Shown one piece after another: positions 35,007-45,427 of a stretch of DNA of 64,000 nucleotides. The position numbers and the translations under genes are program-made. The notes beneath the pieces were generated by a model. The model did no database searches. It saw nothing but the letters and a program-made list of their open reading frames with translations, and was not told where the DNA came from. This DNA comes from Cladorrhinum sp. PSN259 (Eukaryota; Ascomycota; Sordariomycetes; Sordariales; Podosporaceae). The stretch spans positions 310,001 through 374,000 of the forward strand of contig MU867064.1 of the NCBI GenBank assembly GCA_033725935.1, in the 5' to 3' direction. Position 1 is the first letter of the stretch, and the number at the start of each line of letters is the position of its first letter.

Positions 35007-38000
35007 TCACCACTCCAATTCTTCTAACTCTGTCTTTCCTGCCAACGATTCTACGATCAACTCAACACCTGCCTTCATCCCTTCCACTTTGGCACGTTGC
35101 TTGATTCTCGTGTAGAAGACGGGGCAATCCCGGCTGTCACACGCACCAGCTGTTTCTTCTCCTTCAAGTGGAGCAAATCCAATGCAGCTCTGACAAATTC
35201 TCACCACATCATCATACTGTCTCTGCTCAGCGTTCAGTCTTGTCTGTAAAATAACCATTGTGGCAGCGGCGTCTTCACTGCACTTGCCACAAACGGGTAA
35301 AGAAGTATCAGCCGCAGCTTCATCGCCAATACTGGAAGCCTTGATTTTCACGTCACATGAGACGCAAGAGGTTGACGAGAGGAAATTTTCCAGCGTCTTC
35401 TTTCTTTCCATCTCCTCTGTCGTCTCCTCTTCCTCTCCTGATTCAGCAGCAGCGGCTGGGGGAAGGGAACGCATCTGCTGAACCTTGGGCATCTCGTCCC
35501 ACCATGATCTCACGTTTGCGCCTACAAGATTGAAGATGCGCTCGAGAGGCGGGATGATGTTCTTGGTGATATAGTATTCGGCGTCAAGGGAGGCTTCCGG
35601 AGAGTTGAGCAGCTCCTCGGGACTGACACACCGGTCAATCAGACGGGCACCTGGAGCGCCGGCCATGACAACGTAGGGCACGCGTTCACCGTATTGGGGC
35701 TCGGCGCGTATGTCTTCGAGCATGCGCTTTGTGGCAATCAACGCACCAGCTGGACCAGGACCTTTAGCGCTATAGGTGCCAAGTTTGACTTCGCGCGCGA
35801 AGCAAAAGTCTTGGACTGAGACTTGATTTTTCATTATCTTGGTGCACTGGGACTGAAAGTAGGCTTTGACTTGACTGAGGTCTGCGGATTGGAAGAGCAA
35901 CTTAAGGGCCTTTTCTTCGATTTTCTGCTCCGCTGGAGTGCCATCGCGGCGGACGGTTTCGATGCCTTTCGCGTCGAACTCAGGTACCGTCTGCTCACGA
36001 GTTTCGTACTTGTACCCGACGTATCTCTTCTTCGCCAAAAGGACACATGGATGATACACCTTCTCGAACTTGAGCTTCATTGGCCGGGGATTCATGTTGG
36101 TGATCTCTTTGGCGATCTCGGCGCCAATATCGAACGCTTGTTCTCGAGTGCGGCCTTTGAGATAAACGAACAGACTGTCTGTGTCACCATAAACCACCTC
36201 AGCACTCCACCTCTCGACAGAATGAATGTAAGCGATGGCACGCTCCAAGGTTTCGCGGCCTGTCTGGACGATACTATCCGCGATTTCTGAGCAGGGCATC
36301 CTACCAGAGAACGAAGCTGATGTATATCCGTAAGTGACATTGGCAAGTAGCTTTAGAGCGAGCTGTCTGTTGTGGAGCAGCTTTTGCAACGTCTTGTCCT
36401 CCTTGTTCTCCTTCATGCCGCTCTTCACCATGACGCGGGTCTCGAGTATCTCTGTAAGCATCTTTGCTAGAAGGGACCTTCGAACTTCCGGTTTAGTGTA
36501 CATGACTCCATTGGGGGCGATATTGATGTGATTTTCCAACAACTTCAGTAGTCCCTCCTGTCTCTCGTATTCCGTTACACCCAGTTTGTTTGTTCCTCTC
36601 CAGTTTACAATGCGGCCCAGACACGTCGAGTAGCAGTAATTGTAGGCAATCATGACACTGGGGTAGAGACTCTGAAAGTCCAAGACAAGCAAGGGGCCGG
36701 GGTAGAAGTTGCTCTGAGGCTCCATCACTAGAGGCAAGCACTCCAGAGCGTTTTGGCCGCCTACTTGCTTTCTGCTTGGCGACATCAGCATGAAGTTCTC
36801 TGGTTTAGCTATTCGGAACATGATCGATTCCACCTTGAACTGCGAGCCCCGGGAGAATACAGAAAAGAAATCTACTCCCAGTACCCTGGCTTGTTCGCTC
36901 GTCCGGGGAATTAACTCGTTGGCCTCCAAGATCTCGATGTTCATTCGCGTTCTCCGTGAGTAATAGCGAATCACTTTGCTCAGATCCCTGGGTCTTCCAC
37001 TAGCATACCAACTGGTCAGGGCTCTGTAAGAGAAATGAGGGACCCGGCGATGTAACAAGTGCCAGGCGACATTCTCCAGAGTGTATTGCAGGAGATTTAA
37101 CTCTCCCCGCATAGCCCTCCAGACGTTGATGATGTGTCTACCAGTGACATGTATCATCGAAGTTGTGTTGAAGCCCCATTTATCGGCCTCCCTCCCAGAC
37201 TTTCCGAATGACTCGGACTTCATGCGGGAGAATTCGTTGCACAGATCAAAATCGTATTTCCGCCCGGCCCGCTCAACCAAATAGCCCCAAGAGCTGCTGT
37301 GGACTTCGTACCCGGTGAGAATATCGGGATCGTGAGTCCGCACAATTTCGACCAGCTTGATCATGAGGTCCAGCTCGGTGGACTCCTCGACAACCTCCAC
37401 CGAGCTGGAACTTTGGCTGCAGATCTGCTTCGTGAGCAAGCCATCCTCGGAGAGGACGATAATGCCAGACAGAGTACCGTCTTCAGACTGGCTTCCGAAT
37501 AGGCATTGCTCGTCAGATCTCAAACACCAAAATATGCATTGGATCTCGTCTTCTTCTGGGTTCGGCAACAGCTTGCCTCTGGTACTGATGTGTAACTCGA
37601 GACTCATAGTACTCATGTATTGCGCCTCGTGTTGAACACTCGTGGTCTTTCGTTTCGGTGAGTACTTAAAGCCATGCGTGTTCTTTGGCGTCACCCCGGT
37701 GATCTGAGACATCACCTTGTTTGCTTTTGGGATGACAAGGAGGGGTTTGCCGGAGCCAGGCCTTTGAGGCCGTGCTTTCTTCTTCTGCTCGTCTTCCCAC
37801 CACTTGTTGACTTCATCAAGCGTGGGAGGGGGTGATGCTATTTCCCAAGTCCGCAATGTGCACATACTTTTCTGTTGTTCATACTCCATCTCGCCAAGAT
37901 CAGGGCCAAATTCTGCCTCTGCTCCAAATGTTGCGGGAGACTGGCCTGTATCATCAAAGTCCGGCAGGTAAGGAACAGTGTTGCCACTCAGCCGATACTC

Positions 38001-40190
38001 CCTCCCTGCGTACTCTCTCGGGCGTGGCGGGACGTCCTCGTCCTTGCTATAGAAGGCATCTTGATATATGACATTAGGCAGACTGGCATCTTGCATTGTC
38101 GATCGAACCTCGGTTGCAGAAGGAGGAATACTGTTGATAACAAACATAGTTCTGAGTCCGTTCCATAGTAACTGCGGTCTCTGAGAGAAATCGTGTAATT
38201 TGGGTGCTAAGGCAGATCGCCGTAAGCTTGGCTTCTCGGTATCTTCCCCATGATTTGAGGGAGTGTGCTTAGTTGAGGCTGAAAAGTCAAAAGCTACTCG
38301 CTTCTCGGATATCTCTTGACCGCTTTTCTGAGAGATCTTTTTCTGGCTGAGTCTAAGCTTTGTATTTGGGTCATTTGGATCCTTGACAACAGGAAAAGTA
38401 AGTCGCTGGTTTCCGCCTCGTTTGGTAGAGCCCCTTTTCACGCCAGATCTTTTAGGTTGTGAGGTTGGTGATGGCTTTGACAAAGCAAATTTGCGCCATG
38501 CTGACCGAAGTTCGGGAGCGCTAGAGGGCTGTTGTTGCGATATATTGGATTGCTCGTCCTGTTCAACATCCAATCGCCTCTTTTTGGTAGGGCTATATTC
38601 CGTCTTCTGCTCAGGGGCCGAGGCGGAACGGTGCAGATCGAGAGATTCGCTTTCGTCAAGCTGATGAGGACGATTAGTGGATGTCAATTTCCACTTTGAA
38701 GCTTCGGTGAGGAGACGTCTAGAGATGAGAATATGGCATCTCCTGCCAGCACGTAGACCACTGACCGTAACACTGGTGCCAAGACCATCAATCATGCGTC
38801 TCAGCTCCGTGATTGTTTTTGATGCTTTCTCCCCTTTGCTTTCCCCCGAGACTTCGCCCTCGGTAGAAGTTTCACCTTCATCCTTCTCTACACCTGCTGC
38901 GGCATTATTGTCAATGCGGGCTGTTGTGCCTTCATCTGCAAATAGCTGTTTTGCTTCTTCGCCGACTTCAAGCTCCAGAATTCGCTCTTTATCAATTTCA
39001 ATCTGGCTAGCAGCATGCGGATTGGCCCGCAGGATCTTTTCTTCTAGCCCTAAAGTGTGCTGCAGATTCTCAGGAAACAAGTCTTCGACTGACTGGAGTG
39101 TCGTTTGAACAGTCTCCTCGTAGGGTTCCGGGATAATGTAACTGGAGAATTCGAGGTCTCCAGAGTCTCTGTTAACCTCTTCGCTGATCAGTTGCTGAAG
39201 CTGCTCGCGATGGACTTGCTCGTGTACCCAAGGTGGTGGTTGTGAGTAGCGTGGATCGGCAGACATGGGTATCATAACTTCGGGTGGAAAAGGGCTGCTG
39301 TCAGTTGCTTGTTTGCCCATAAGCTTCTTCCTGCGTCTTGTCTCAGATTTCCAGAGTCCCATCATGCTGTGGACAAGCTTCAAGCCCGCTGGCAGAGAAT
39401 AGTTCATCTCACTAAAGTCGTGATGTAAAGCTCGCTCTTTGATAACCCTTCGGTTCAGAATATCCTGAACGCAGATATCAAGCTCAATAGAGCAATGACT
39501 GACTCGCGGAAGATCTTCGTCGTCAGTGACGAAATCTGGCGGAATAGTATTGCTGTCCCACATTCGTGGAGGATCATAAGGTCCAGCAGGCTCGGGAATG
39601 GGAAAGCGAAATCGAGCATTCCTGACTTTTATGTGGTCGCAGCCGTACAGGTTGTAGTCTGTCATGAACTGAAGGAGGTACTGTAGATGAGATTCATAGG
39701 GTTGGAACTTGCGATTCATAATGAGTCCTTGTTGAAGGAGATCGGCCAAACGGGTCATGACGAGTGGGTTCAACAAGTAGATTTTGAGGTAAAAGCAATA
39801 GCCAACATGATAACCATAGAACGGCACGCCTTTGACTAGTGTGATGCGAGCCACAAACCGAGGCTGCTCCTTGGAGGCGTCTCTTCGGTAGTTGAGGGCC
39901 AAGGCGTGATCGATGGACACGTGGAATTTGAGAATGTATTGAGCGACTGCAACCCTGTCTAGGGGCCCTCCATACTCAACGTATAGATAGGGAAAGGCCC
40001 CATGAATGTGGGCGCACACCTTCTGGCCTGTCTCTGTTGATCCAAACACCCTAATAACAGGGACTTTTGCCTCTTTTGTCTCTTTTGCGCCATGAGAGGC
40101 ATTATGGTCTCTCCGAAGCTGAGGATCATACCTGGTGGGAGTTGCTTGATAATGATCGATACAATTGAGACGCACGCGAAAAGTATCCAT
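35007..40190 (-). CDS. REV3: REV3, catalytic subunit of DNA polymerase zeta
   Basis: A B-family translesion polymerase that extends mismatched or lesion-containing primers, responsible for most induced mutagenesis. It is a single exon of 1727 aa from the ATG of MDTFRVRLNCIDHYQATPTR; an in-frame ATG at 40262 would add 24 residues and cannot be excluded. The N-terminal polB region includes VRVFG-like VIRVFGSTETGQKVCAHIHG. Region II is LDFQSLYPSVMIAYN (near residue 1168). Region I is VYGDTDSLFVYLKG (near 1335), supplying the metal-binding aspartates. The C-terminal cysteine clusters (CVSCDVKI...CGKC, then CQSCIGF...CDSRDC) bind zinc and an Fe-S centre for accessory subunits. A variable acidic/serine-rich insert fills residues about 380-650. 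It is divergent from SLU7. Confidence 0.96.
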   Translation of the reverse strand: MDTFRVRLNCIDHYQATPTRYDPQLRRDHNASHGAKETKEAKVPVIRVFGSTETGQKVCAHIHGAFPYLYVEYGGPLDRVAVAQYILKFHVSIDHALALNYRRDASKEQPRFVARITLVKGVPFYGYHVGYCFYLKIYLLNPLVMTRLADLLQQGLIMNRKFQPYESHLQYLLQFMTDYNLYGCDHIKVRNARFRFPIPEPAGPYDPPRMWDSNTIPPDFVTDDEDLPRVSHCSIELDICVQDILNRRVIKERALHHDFSEMNYSLPAGLKLVHSMMGLWKSETRRRKKLMGKQATDSSPFPPEVMIPMSADPRYSQPPPWVHEQVHREQLQQLISEEVNRDSGDLEFSSYIIPEPYEETVQTTLQSVEDLFPENLQHTLGLEEKILRANPHAASQIEIDKERILELEVGEEAKQLFADEGTTARIDNNAAAGVEKDEGETSTEGEVSGESKGEKASKTITELRRMIDGLGTSVTVSGLRAGRRCHILISRRLLTEASKWKLTSTNRPHQLDESESLDLHRSASAPEQKTEYSPTKKRRLDVEQDEQSNISQQQPSSAPELRSAWRKFALSKPSPTSQPKRSGVKRGSTKRGGNQRLTFPVVKDPNDPNTKLRLSQKKISQKSGQEISEKRVAFDFSASTKHTPSNHGEDTEKPSLRRSALAPKLHDFSQRPQLLWNGLRTMFVINSIPPSATEVRSTMQDASLPNVIYQDAFYSKDEDVPPRPREYAGREYRLSGNTVPYLPDFDDTGQSPATFGAEAEFGPDLGEMEYEQQKSMCTLRTWEIASPPPTLDEVNKWWEDEQKKKARPQRPGSGKPLLVIPKANKVMSQITGVTPKNTHGFKYSPKRKTTSVQHEAQYMSTMSLELHISTRGKLLPNPEEDEIQCIFWCLRSDEQCLFGSQSEDGTLSGIIVLSEDGLLTKQICSQSSSSVEVVEESTELDLMIKLVEIVRTHDPDILTGYEVHSSSWGYLVERAGRKYDFDLCNEFSRMKSESFGKSGREADKWGFNTTSMIHVTGRHIINVWRAMRGELNLLQYTLENVAWHLLHRRVPHFSYRALTSWYASGRPRDLSKVIRYYSRRTRMNIEILEANELIPRTSEQARVLGVDFFSVFSRGSQFKVESIMFRIAKPENFMLMSPSRKQVGGQNALECLPLVMEPQSNFYPGPLLVLDFQSLYPSVMIAYNYCYSTCLGRIVNWRGTNKLGVTEYERQEGLLKLLENHINIAPNGVMYTKPEVRRSLLAKMLTEILETRVMVKSGMKENKEDKTLQKLLHNRQLALKLLANVTYGYTSASFSGRMPCSEIADSIVQTGRETLERAIAYIHSVERWSAEVVYGDTDSLFVYLKGRTREQAFDIGAEIAKEITNMNPRPMKLKFEKVYHPCVLLAKKRYVGYKYETREQTVPEFDAKGIETVRRDGTPAEQKIEEKALKLLFQSADLSQVKAYFQSQCTKIMKNQVSVQDFCFAREVKLGTYSAKGPGPAGALIATKRMLEDIRAEPQYGERVPYVVMAGAPGARLIDRCVSPEELLNSPEASLDAEYYITKNIIPPLERIFNLVGANVRSWWDEMPKVQQMRSLPPAAAAESGEEEETTEEMERKKTLENFLSSTSCVSCDVKIKASSIGDEAAADTSLPVCGKCSEDAAATMVILQTRLNAEQRQYDDVVRICQSCIGFAPLEGEETAGACDSRDCPVFYTRIKQRAKVEGMKAGVELIVESLAGKTELEELEW

Positions 40191-40947
40191 GATATCGACT
40201 TTGAGCGGTTGGTCAGTGCCGTAGTTGCGACGAAGAGGAAGGTGATCATTGAAATTGTCCACTTCGAAAACTGGCGACGATTATCGCTGTAGGGCGATTT
40301 CAGCCGGCATGGCCGTAGCAATAAAATAAATCACTGCTCTAGAAGCAAGTCGGCCGTGATGCTCTGCAGCGAAAAGCGAGAATGTGAAAGCATTCTCGGT
40401 CGCATCTCCTATCTTTAGGCAAGACGCGTTCAATGTGACACACACTGACACCAGTCGCGCCGCAGTGGTGGAGCCTCGAACACCAAACCACGTGAGACAC
40501 CAAAGGGAGAATGTCCGAGTATTTCAGCCTGATAAAGAGAAACAGTTTCTAGGCTAGTATACTTTGGCCTTTGTAATGGATATACTTAGGCCTCTTACGC
40601 CTACCAGCCACATCTGCTACATAATAATAACGCCTTCAATAAGGCGCCCTGAACCTTTGCAAAGAATCTGTTAATGCAAAGGCGATGAATATTAGACACA
40701 TTGCCAGCATGATAAAAATTGACAACGAGATTTCAGGAATGAGGGAAGCCAGCAATAATTATGATCACAGTGTATAAAGTCATGGGTTGGAACCTGCTAA
40801 TTCGGGGAGAGATTTAGGGTTAGGGTTCAATATGATTGAACGGCACAGCCCAGAAAACATCGTGGTTGCGCGTGCCCAGACCTTGAATTTATACTACTTC
40901 AGCATCCTCTCACACAACGACCGAGCGATAACGAAACAACCGCAACA
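40191..40947. promoter_or_regulatory. divergent promoter region REV3 / SLU7
   Basis: 757 bases separate the two start codons. It contains GATTTAGGGTTAGGGTTCAA at about 40810-40829, two telomere-type TTAGGG units (telobox-like), on the SLU7-proximal side. No other element is identified. Confidence 0.6.
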
Positions 40948-42198
40948 ATGCCTCCTCCTAGACCCCCATCGCAGGCGTTGACCAAGGGCGCGGCAGAGGC
41001 GGAAAGTCATGGGTCAGACCAAATCGGAGTGGCGCGCAAAGAAGACAATATCTACATCCCAGCGTTCATCAGCAAACAGCCCTTTTACGTCAGCGGCCTT
41101 GACGACCACGAAGATTCCCTTCAACATCAGCGTCGTATCAATGCCGCCGAGACTGACGACGACCGCAAAGTCATTCTTAAAAAAGTTGAGAAAACTGCGA
41201 GCGCGCGAACGAAATGGGTCAAAGGCTCCTGTGAGAACTGCGGCGCCATGGGCCACAAGAAGAAGGACTGTCTTGAGCGCCCGCGAAAAGTCGGCGCCAA
41301 GTACACGGGCAAAGACATCCAAGCGGATCGTACAATCCACGAGGCAAAACTGAGCTACGAGGCAAAACGCGATGTATGGGCAGCCTACGACCCGAAGAAC
41401 TACAAGGAAGTAGTAGAAGAATACAACATGATCGAGGAGGCCCGCCGCAAGCTGCATGCCATAGCCAACCCCGACGCATCAAAAGACGAAGACGGCAAGG
41501 ATGCTTACGAACAAGCTTTCAAATATGCTGAAGAGTCTGATCTCGGCAAGGATGGCGCCGTCCCTACAGCGAAACGATCCATCCGGTTGCGCGAGGATAC
41601 TGCCAAGTACTTGCTGAACCTCGACAGCGATTCGGCCAAATACAACCCCAAGAAACGCGCGCTCGTTGACGCTGGCGCCATTGCCGACAAGTCTGCTCAG
41701 CTATTCGCCGAGGAAAGCTTCCTGCGCGCATCTGGCGAGGCCGCAGAGTTCGAAAAGGCCCAGCGATACGCATGGGAAGCGCAGGAGCGTACGGGTGACA
41801 CAAGCAAGCATTTACAGGCAAATCCCACTCTCGGCGAGCTAGCAAGGAAGCGGGAAGGGGAAGAGAGGGAAGCGAAGCGCAGGAAAAAGGCAGAATTGTT
41901 GGCAAGTCAATACGGCGAACAACCTGCTGTCCCCGAGGCACTGAAAGGCGTTATCAAAGAGTCCGAGACCTTTGTCGAATATGACGAGGCGGGGCTTATC
42001 AAGGGAGCACCGAGGAAGGCGGCAAGGTCAAAGTACCCCGAGGATGTCTCGATCAACAATCACACCTCTGTATGGGGTAGTTGGTGGTCAGACTTTAAAT
42101 GGGGTTACGCCTGCTGTCACTCATTGGTGAAGAACAGTTATTGCACTGGAGACACAGGGAAACAACTTGCCAAAGCTGGCGAATCCTGGGATGAGTAG
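40948..42198 (+). CDS. SLU7: Slu7 second-step pre-mRNA splicing factor
   Basis: Slu7 acts in the spliceosome at the second transesterification step, helping choose and dock the 3' splice site. It is a single exon of 416 aa. The N-terminal conserved block (NIYIPAFISKQPFYV) is followed by a CCHC zinc knuckle C-E-N-C-G-A-M-G-H-K-K-K-D-C (about residues 94-107). The central Slu7 domain includes YTGKDIQADRTIHEAKLSYE, KRDVWAAYDPKNYKEV and YNPKKRAL. The C-terminal motif WGSWWSDFKWGYACCHSLVK is characteristic. Length matches fungal homologues. It starts divergently from REV3 and ends convergently with RPS9, 320 bases away. Confidence 0.96.
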   Translation: MPPPRPPSQALTKGAAEAESHGSDQIGVARKEDNIYIPAFISKQPFYVSGLDDHEDSLQHQRRINAAETDDDRKVILKKVEKTASARTKWVKGSCENCGAMGHKKKDCLERPRKVGAKYTGKDIQADRTIHEAKLSYEAKRDVWAAYDPKNYKEVVEEYNMIEEARRKLHAIANPDASKDEDGKDAYEQAFKYAEESDLGKDGAVPTAKRSIRLREDTAKYLLNLDSDSAKYNPKKRALVDAGAIADKSAQLFAEESFLRASGEAAEFEKAQRYAWEAQERTGDTSKHLQANPTLGELARKREGEEREAKRRKKAELLASQYGEQPAVPEALKGVIKESETFVEYDEAGLIKGAPRKAARSKYPEDVSINNHTSVWGSWWSDFKWGYACCHSLVKNSYCTGDTGKQLAKAGESWDE

Positions 42199-42518
42199 AG
42201 GAACAATTTGTACATATAAGACATTTGATGAAATGATACCCCTGATAAGTTTTCCCATCTGATTGCTTACTCAACCGTATCACATTCGAGTCGAACAAGA
42301 GGAAAGGGCAGCCTATGACAATAGGCTAAGAAAACCTGAGGTATCATGATTGATAACACGCCGGATGTATCGTAGTAAATCTAGTTGCAATTCACGTCGG
42401 ACTATTGACGCCAGAATAGCATGATGTAGAGGCCCAAAACCACCTTCCCAGACCAGTTTTTCATAGCCCGTCCCTGCAGTTCCCAATCATTTTTTCTTGA
42501 TCAAAAGAAGCCTCAGAT
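42199..42518. other. convergent intergenic region SLU7 / RPS9
   Basis: 320 bases between two stop codons, likely holding both 3' ends. No further structure is seen. Confidence 0.5.
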
Positions 42519-43362
42519 TTACTCCTCATCCTCCTCTTCCTCACCCTCGCCGCCCTCAGCGGCCTTGGCCTTCTTTCTCCGGACACGACCAGGGCGGCCA
42601 CCACCGAATGGGGAAGTGAGGGAGAAGTCGATGTGCTTCTGGGAGTCGAGACGAACAACGAACGAGGGAACGTTGACAATCTGCTTGCCGACGCGGATGT
42701 GGCGCTGCTTGATGAGGACACGGGCGTGGTGGATCGACTTGGCGAGACCGAGCTTGTAGACGAGGGTCTGGAGGCGGCGCTCCAAGAAATCTTCAGCCTT
42801 GAGGGCCAGGACGTAATCGAGCTTCATGCGGGACTCGTCGAGGACACCAACACGGACAAGGCGGCGAATGAGGGCATTGCCTTCGAAGAGACGCTTGGGG
42901 TCCTTCTCGTCGAGGGTAAGAAGCTCACTATGAATAACCAATTAGACACTGTTCAACTGTAATTGATGCAAGATGGTGTCTGTTCTCGACTTTTGTGAAA
43001 ACTTACCGGGCAGCACGACGAATCTTGGAGAGGGTGAGGAGGACGCGCCACACCTCACGCTTGTTGCGGAGACCATACTCGCCAACGAGCTTCAACTCGG
43101 AGTCCCTGAAATTCCGAATGTCAGTCCCAGATCACAGTCGACATAAGCAGAGACGAGCTCATGCTCAGTGGCCGGTGATGATTTGCTGGCGTGCGCGGAG
43201 GAGCTTCTGATCTGCAGACATCATCTTCATGATGGAGTTTTCAGTGTCGCTGCCGTGCAGAGGCCGCAATCAAAGAGGTCGGTATCTTCAAACATACAAG
43301 CGAGCGGCCTCGAAGGGGCGACGCGGGACCTTAGCGGTCTTGGAGTATGAACGCGGCGCCAT
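42519..43362 (-). CDS. RPS9: 40S ribosomal protein S9 (uS4)
   Basis: A structural protein of the 40S subunit body, binding 18S rRNA and contributing to decoding accuracy. Exons 43362-43298, 43105-43007 and 42927-42519 give 190 aa, normal for the family. Signature segments: MAPRSYSKTAKVPRRPFEAARL, EYGLRNKREVWRV, LTLDEKDPKRLFEGNALIRR, and the S4 RNA-binding fold LERRLQTLVYKLGLAKSIHH...IRVGKQIVNVPSF, then a basic patch and an acidic tail. Intron 1 is unusually long (192 nt). uS4 and eL21 are known conserved companions of SLA2/MAT in several ascomycetes. Confidence 0.97.
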
Positions 43363-43679
43363 TGTTGTCGTTGAGGCTGTCAAAGTTGGTCGACCAGCTA
43401 GAATTCCGTAGCAACTTGAAGGTTGGAGAAAATTGGAAGGGTAAAGTGGAGGGGGAAAATTGTGGTGGTCTGTGCACACCTTGCAACTCTTGCCCTAACG
43501 CTGGCTGGTTGGTCCAGCACTTTCTGCCCACACAAACTCGCGACTGCTTAGTCATTCCCGGCCCAGCAAATCCTGACTGACATTTGCTTGCACACAAAAT
43601 TCCCAAATTTGACAGCCCGCGACCAACACCACCGACGACCGACATCTCGATCCACGCCGTCCACCCATAAACAGACAAA
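43363..43679. promoter_or_regulatory. bidirectional ribosomal-protein promoter RPS9 / RPL21
   Basis: Only 317 bases lie between the RPS9 and RPL21 start codons on opposite strands. The arrangement implies shared control of one small-subunit and one large-subunit protein gene. C/T-rich tracts precede the RPL21 start. Specific factor sites were not resolved. Confidence 0.7.
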
Positions 43680-44445
43680 ATGGGTCACCCTGCAGGTCTT
43701 CGCGCTGGCACGAGATACGCCTTCTCCCGGAAGTTCCGGGAGAAGGGTATGATCAAGCTGTCGACCTACCTCAGAACCTACCGGTATGCATCGATCGAGC
43801 GCTCGAAGAGGAAACTGGGGTTCAATGGCTAATTCAAACCAGTGTTGGCGATATCGTCGACATCAAGGTCAACGGTGCCGTCCAGAAGGGGTAAGCGAAA
43901 TCCGAAGGAATCCCCACTTGAAGCCGACCGCGAGCGAATGCAATGAAGACATGGCGGGGGGGTTCGAGATGGGCCTTGCTGCAGGGATTTGTTTTGAGAA
44001 GTGAGAGACTGGCAGGGAGGAGACAAGTCTTTATTTGCAACCGCACGCTCGTCATTGCATTGCGGTCGGCTTTTTGTTTCCAGGAGACGGGAGGACTGAC
44101 TTTTGGGAAAATAGTATGGCCCACAAGGTCTACCACGGCAAGACTGGTGTCATCTACAACGTCACCAAGTCCGCCGTCGGTATCATCATCTACAAGAAGG
44201 TCAAGCACCGCTACATCGAGAAGCGCCTCAACGTCCGTATCGAGCACATTCAGCCTTCCCGATCCCGCGAGGACTTCCTTCGCCGCGTCAAGAAGAACGC
44301 CGAGCTCAAGAAGCAGGCCAAGGCCGACGGTGTTCAGGTCCAGCTCAAGAGACAACCCGGCCAGCCCCGTGAGGCCCGGACTATCTCCGTCGTCGAGAAC
44401 AAGCCCGAAACCGTTGCGCCTGTCCCTTACGAGACCACGATCTAA
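43680..44445 (+). CDS. RPL21: 60S ribosomal protein L21 (eL21)
   Basis: A structural protein of the 60S subunit near the central protuberance. Exons 43680-43783, 43843-43890 and 44115-44445 give exactly 160 aa, the standard eL21 length. It begins MGHPAGLRAGTRYAFSRKFR, continues VGDIVDIKVNGAVQKG, and exon 3 codes MAHKVYHGKTGVIYNVTKSAVG and RYIEKRLNVRIEHIQPSRSR. Intron 1 is short (59 nt). Intron 2 is 224 nt; the protein frame requires the acceptor AATAG at 44114, not the closer-to-consensus TTTCCAG about 30 bases earlier. Intron 2 carries a long hairpin, listed separately. Confidence 0.97.
43921..44072 (+). other. long complementary arms inside RPL21 intron 2
   Basis: Arm 1 (43921-43946) reads AAGCCGACCGC, then GAGCG, then AATGCAATGA. 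Arm 2 (44052-44072) is its exact reverse complement except that GAGCG is absent. The predicted RNA stem has 21 base pairs with one 5-nt bulge and a loop of about 105 nt. It could shorten the effective distance between splice sites or serve autoregulation. Confidence 0.8.
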
Positions 44446-45427
44446 GAAGGATATTTTCGGGGCGGAATTCGGTGGTGTTCGTTATGGGTTGCTTATTTCT
44501 TTCTGCATGGGGTTCATCGCGTTCGGCTGGGAAAGATCTCCTGCATGGAATTGGTCTGGGAAGCGGGAGTGCTCATAGGAATTTAAAATACCAATGGCAT
44601 GACCACAAAGCGGGACATGAAGCCTATATGTTCATCCGGCGCGGTGCAACCGTGAAGTCGGGACCTGGGCTCGCAAGGCCGACATTCAGGATCCCGAAAC
44701 CAAGTCACTTTGTATCTCAGCGCAGACGCCCTCAGGCTGAGGGATTACAGCACATAATGACAAGACCAGAAAGGGCAAAAATGCAACGAAGACTACGTGA
44801 CAAGTTCCCCTCCAAGGCACACAACCTTCTTCCACACTTGAATGGTGAAACGCTGTCCCACCTGCCAATGTCTGAAGCTGCATGGCGCAGGCTTTTCATA
44901 CCGTTTCCGGACATAGTGCGTGCCTATGCCGTATTATTGCAGAGGTCACTTGTACAAATACTTTTTGGAAGTGCGATTGAGACCAGATTCAAACCGTTAT
45001 CTTATCGGCAAAGTGGGATCCTCACTTGACCAGGTCTTTGCCTGGAGATCAGCTGGCCAATTGCGGATTGTCGCTCGGAACGCGGGGATTTGGTTGACGT
45101 CGGTGCTCACATTCGCTGCAGCTTGTTCCCGCTGTGCCGGGTTGCCTGTCATCAACGAGGCGTTGTGGTTGGTCCATTTACAACAGGCGAACGGAGCAAG
45201 TCTCAAACTCAGCTCAACTCAACTCTAAACTCTAAACTTTCGCGTTTCCCATGATTTTGGGCGTTGTTTGTCTTCTCCGGGATCGATGCACTCGCGACTC
45301 CTTTGACGGCTGAGCAGGTAGCAGAGCCCCGCCGCCTCTGCTGCCATCATCCACTGCGTGCCCTCCTCCGCGCTATTCCAAGTTCCGAGTTGAGGTCGCG
45401 TCACTTGTGTTCCACGGATCCATTGAA
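44446..45427. other. intergenic region RPL21 / NVJ2-like
   Basis: No gene is supported. ORFs at 44472-45029 lack any domain and overlap the RPL21 3' region. The final part is the promoter of the NVJ2-like gene. Confidence 0.5.

Noticed and set aside
44472..45029. 185-codon ORF after RPL21
   Set aside because: Overlaps the RPL21 3' UTR, lacks a domain or signal, and composition is unlike the neighbouring genes.
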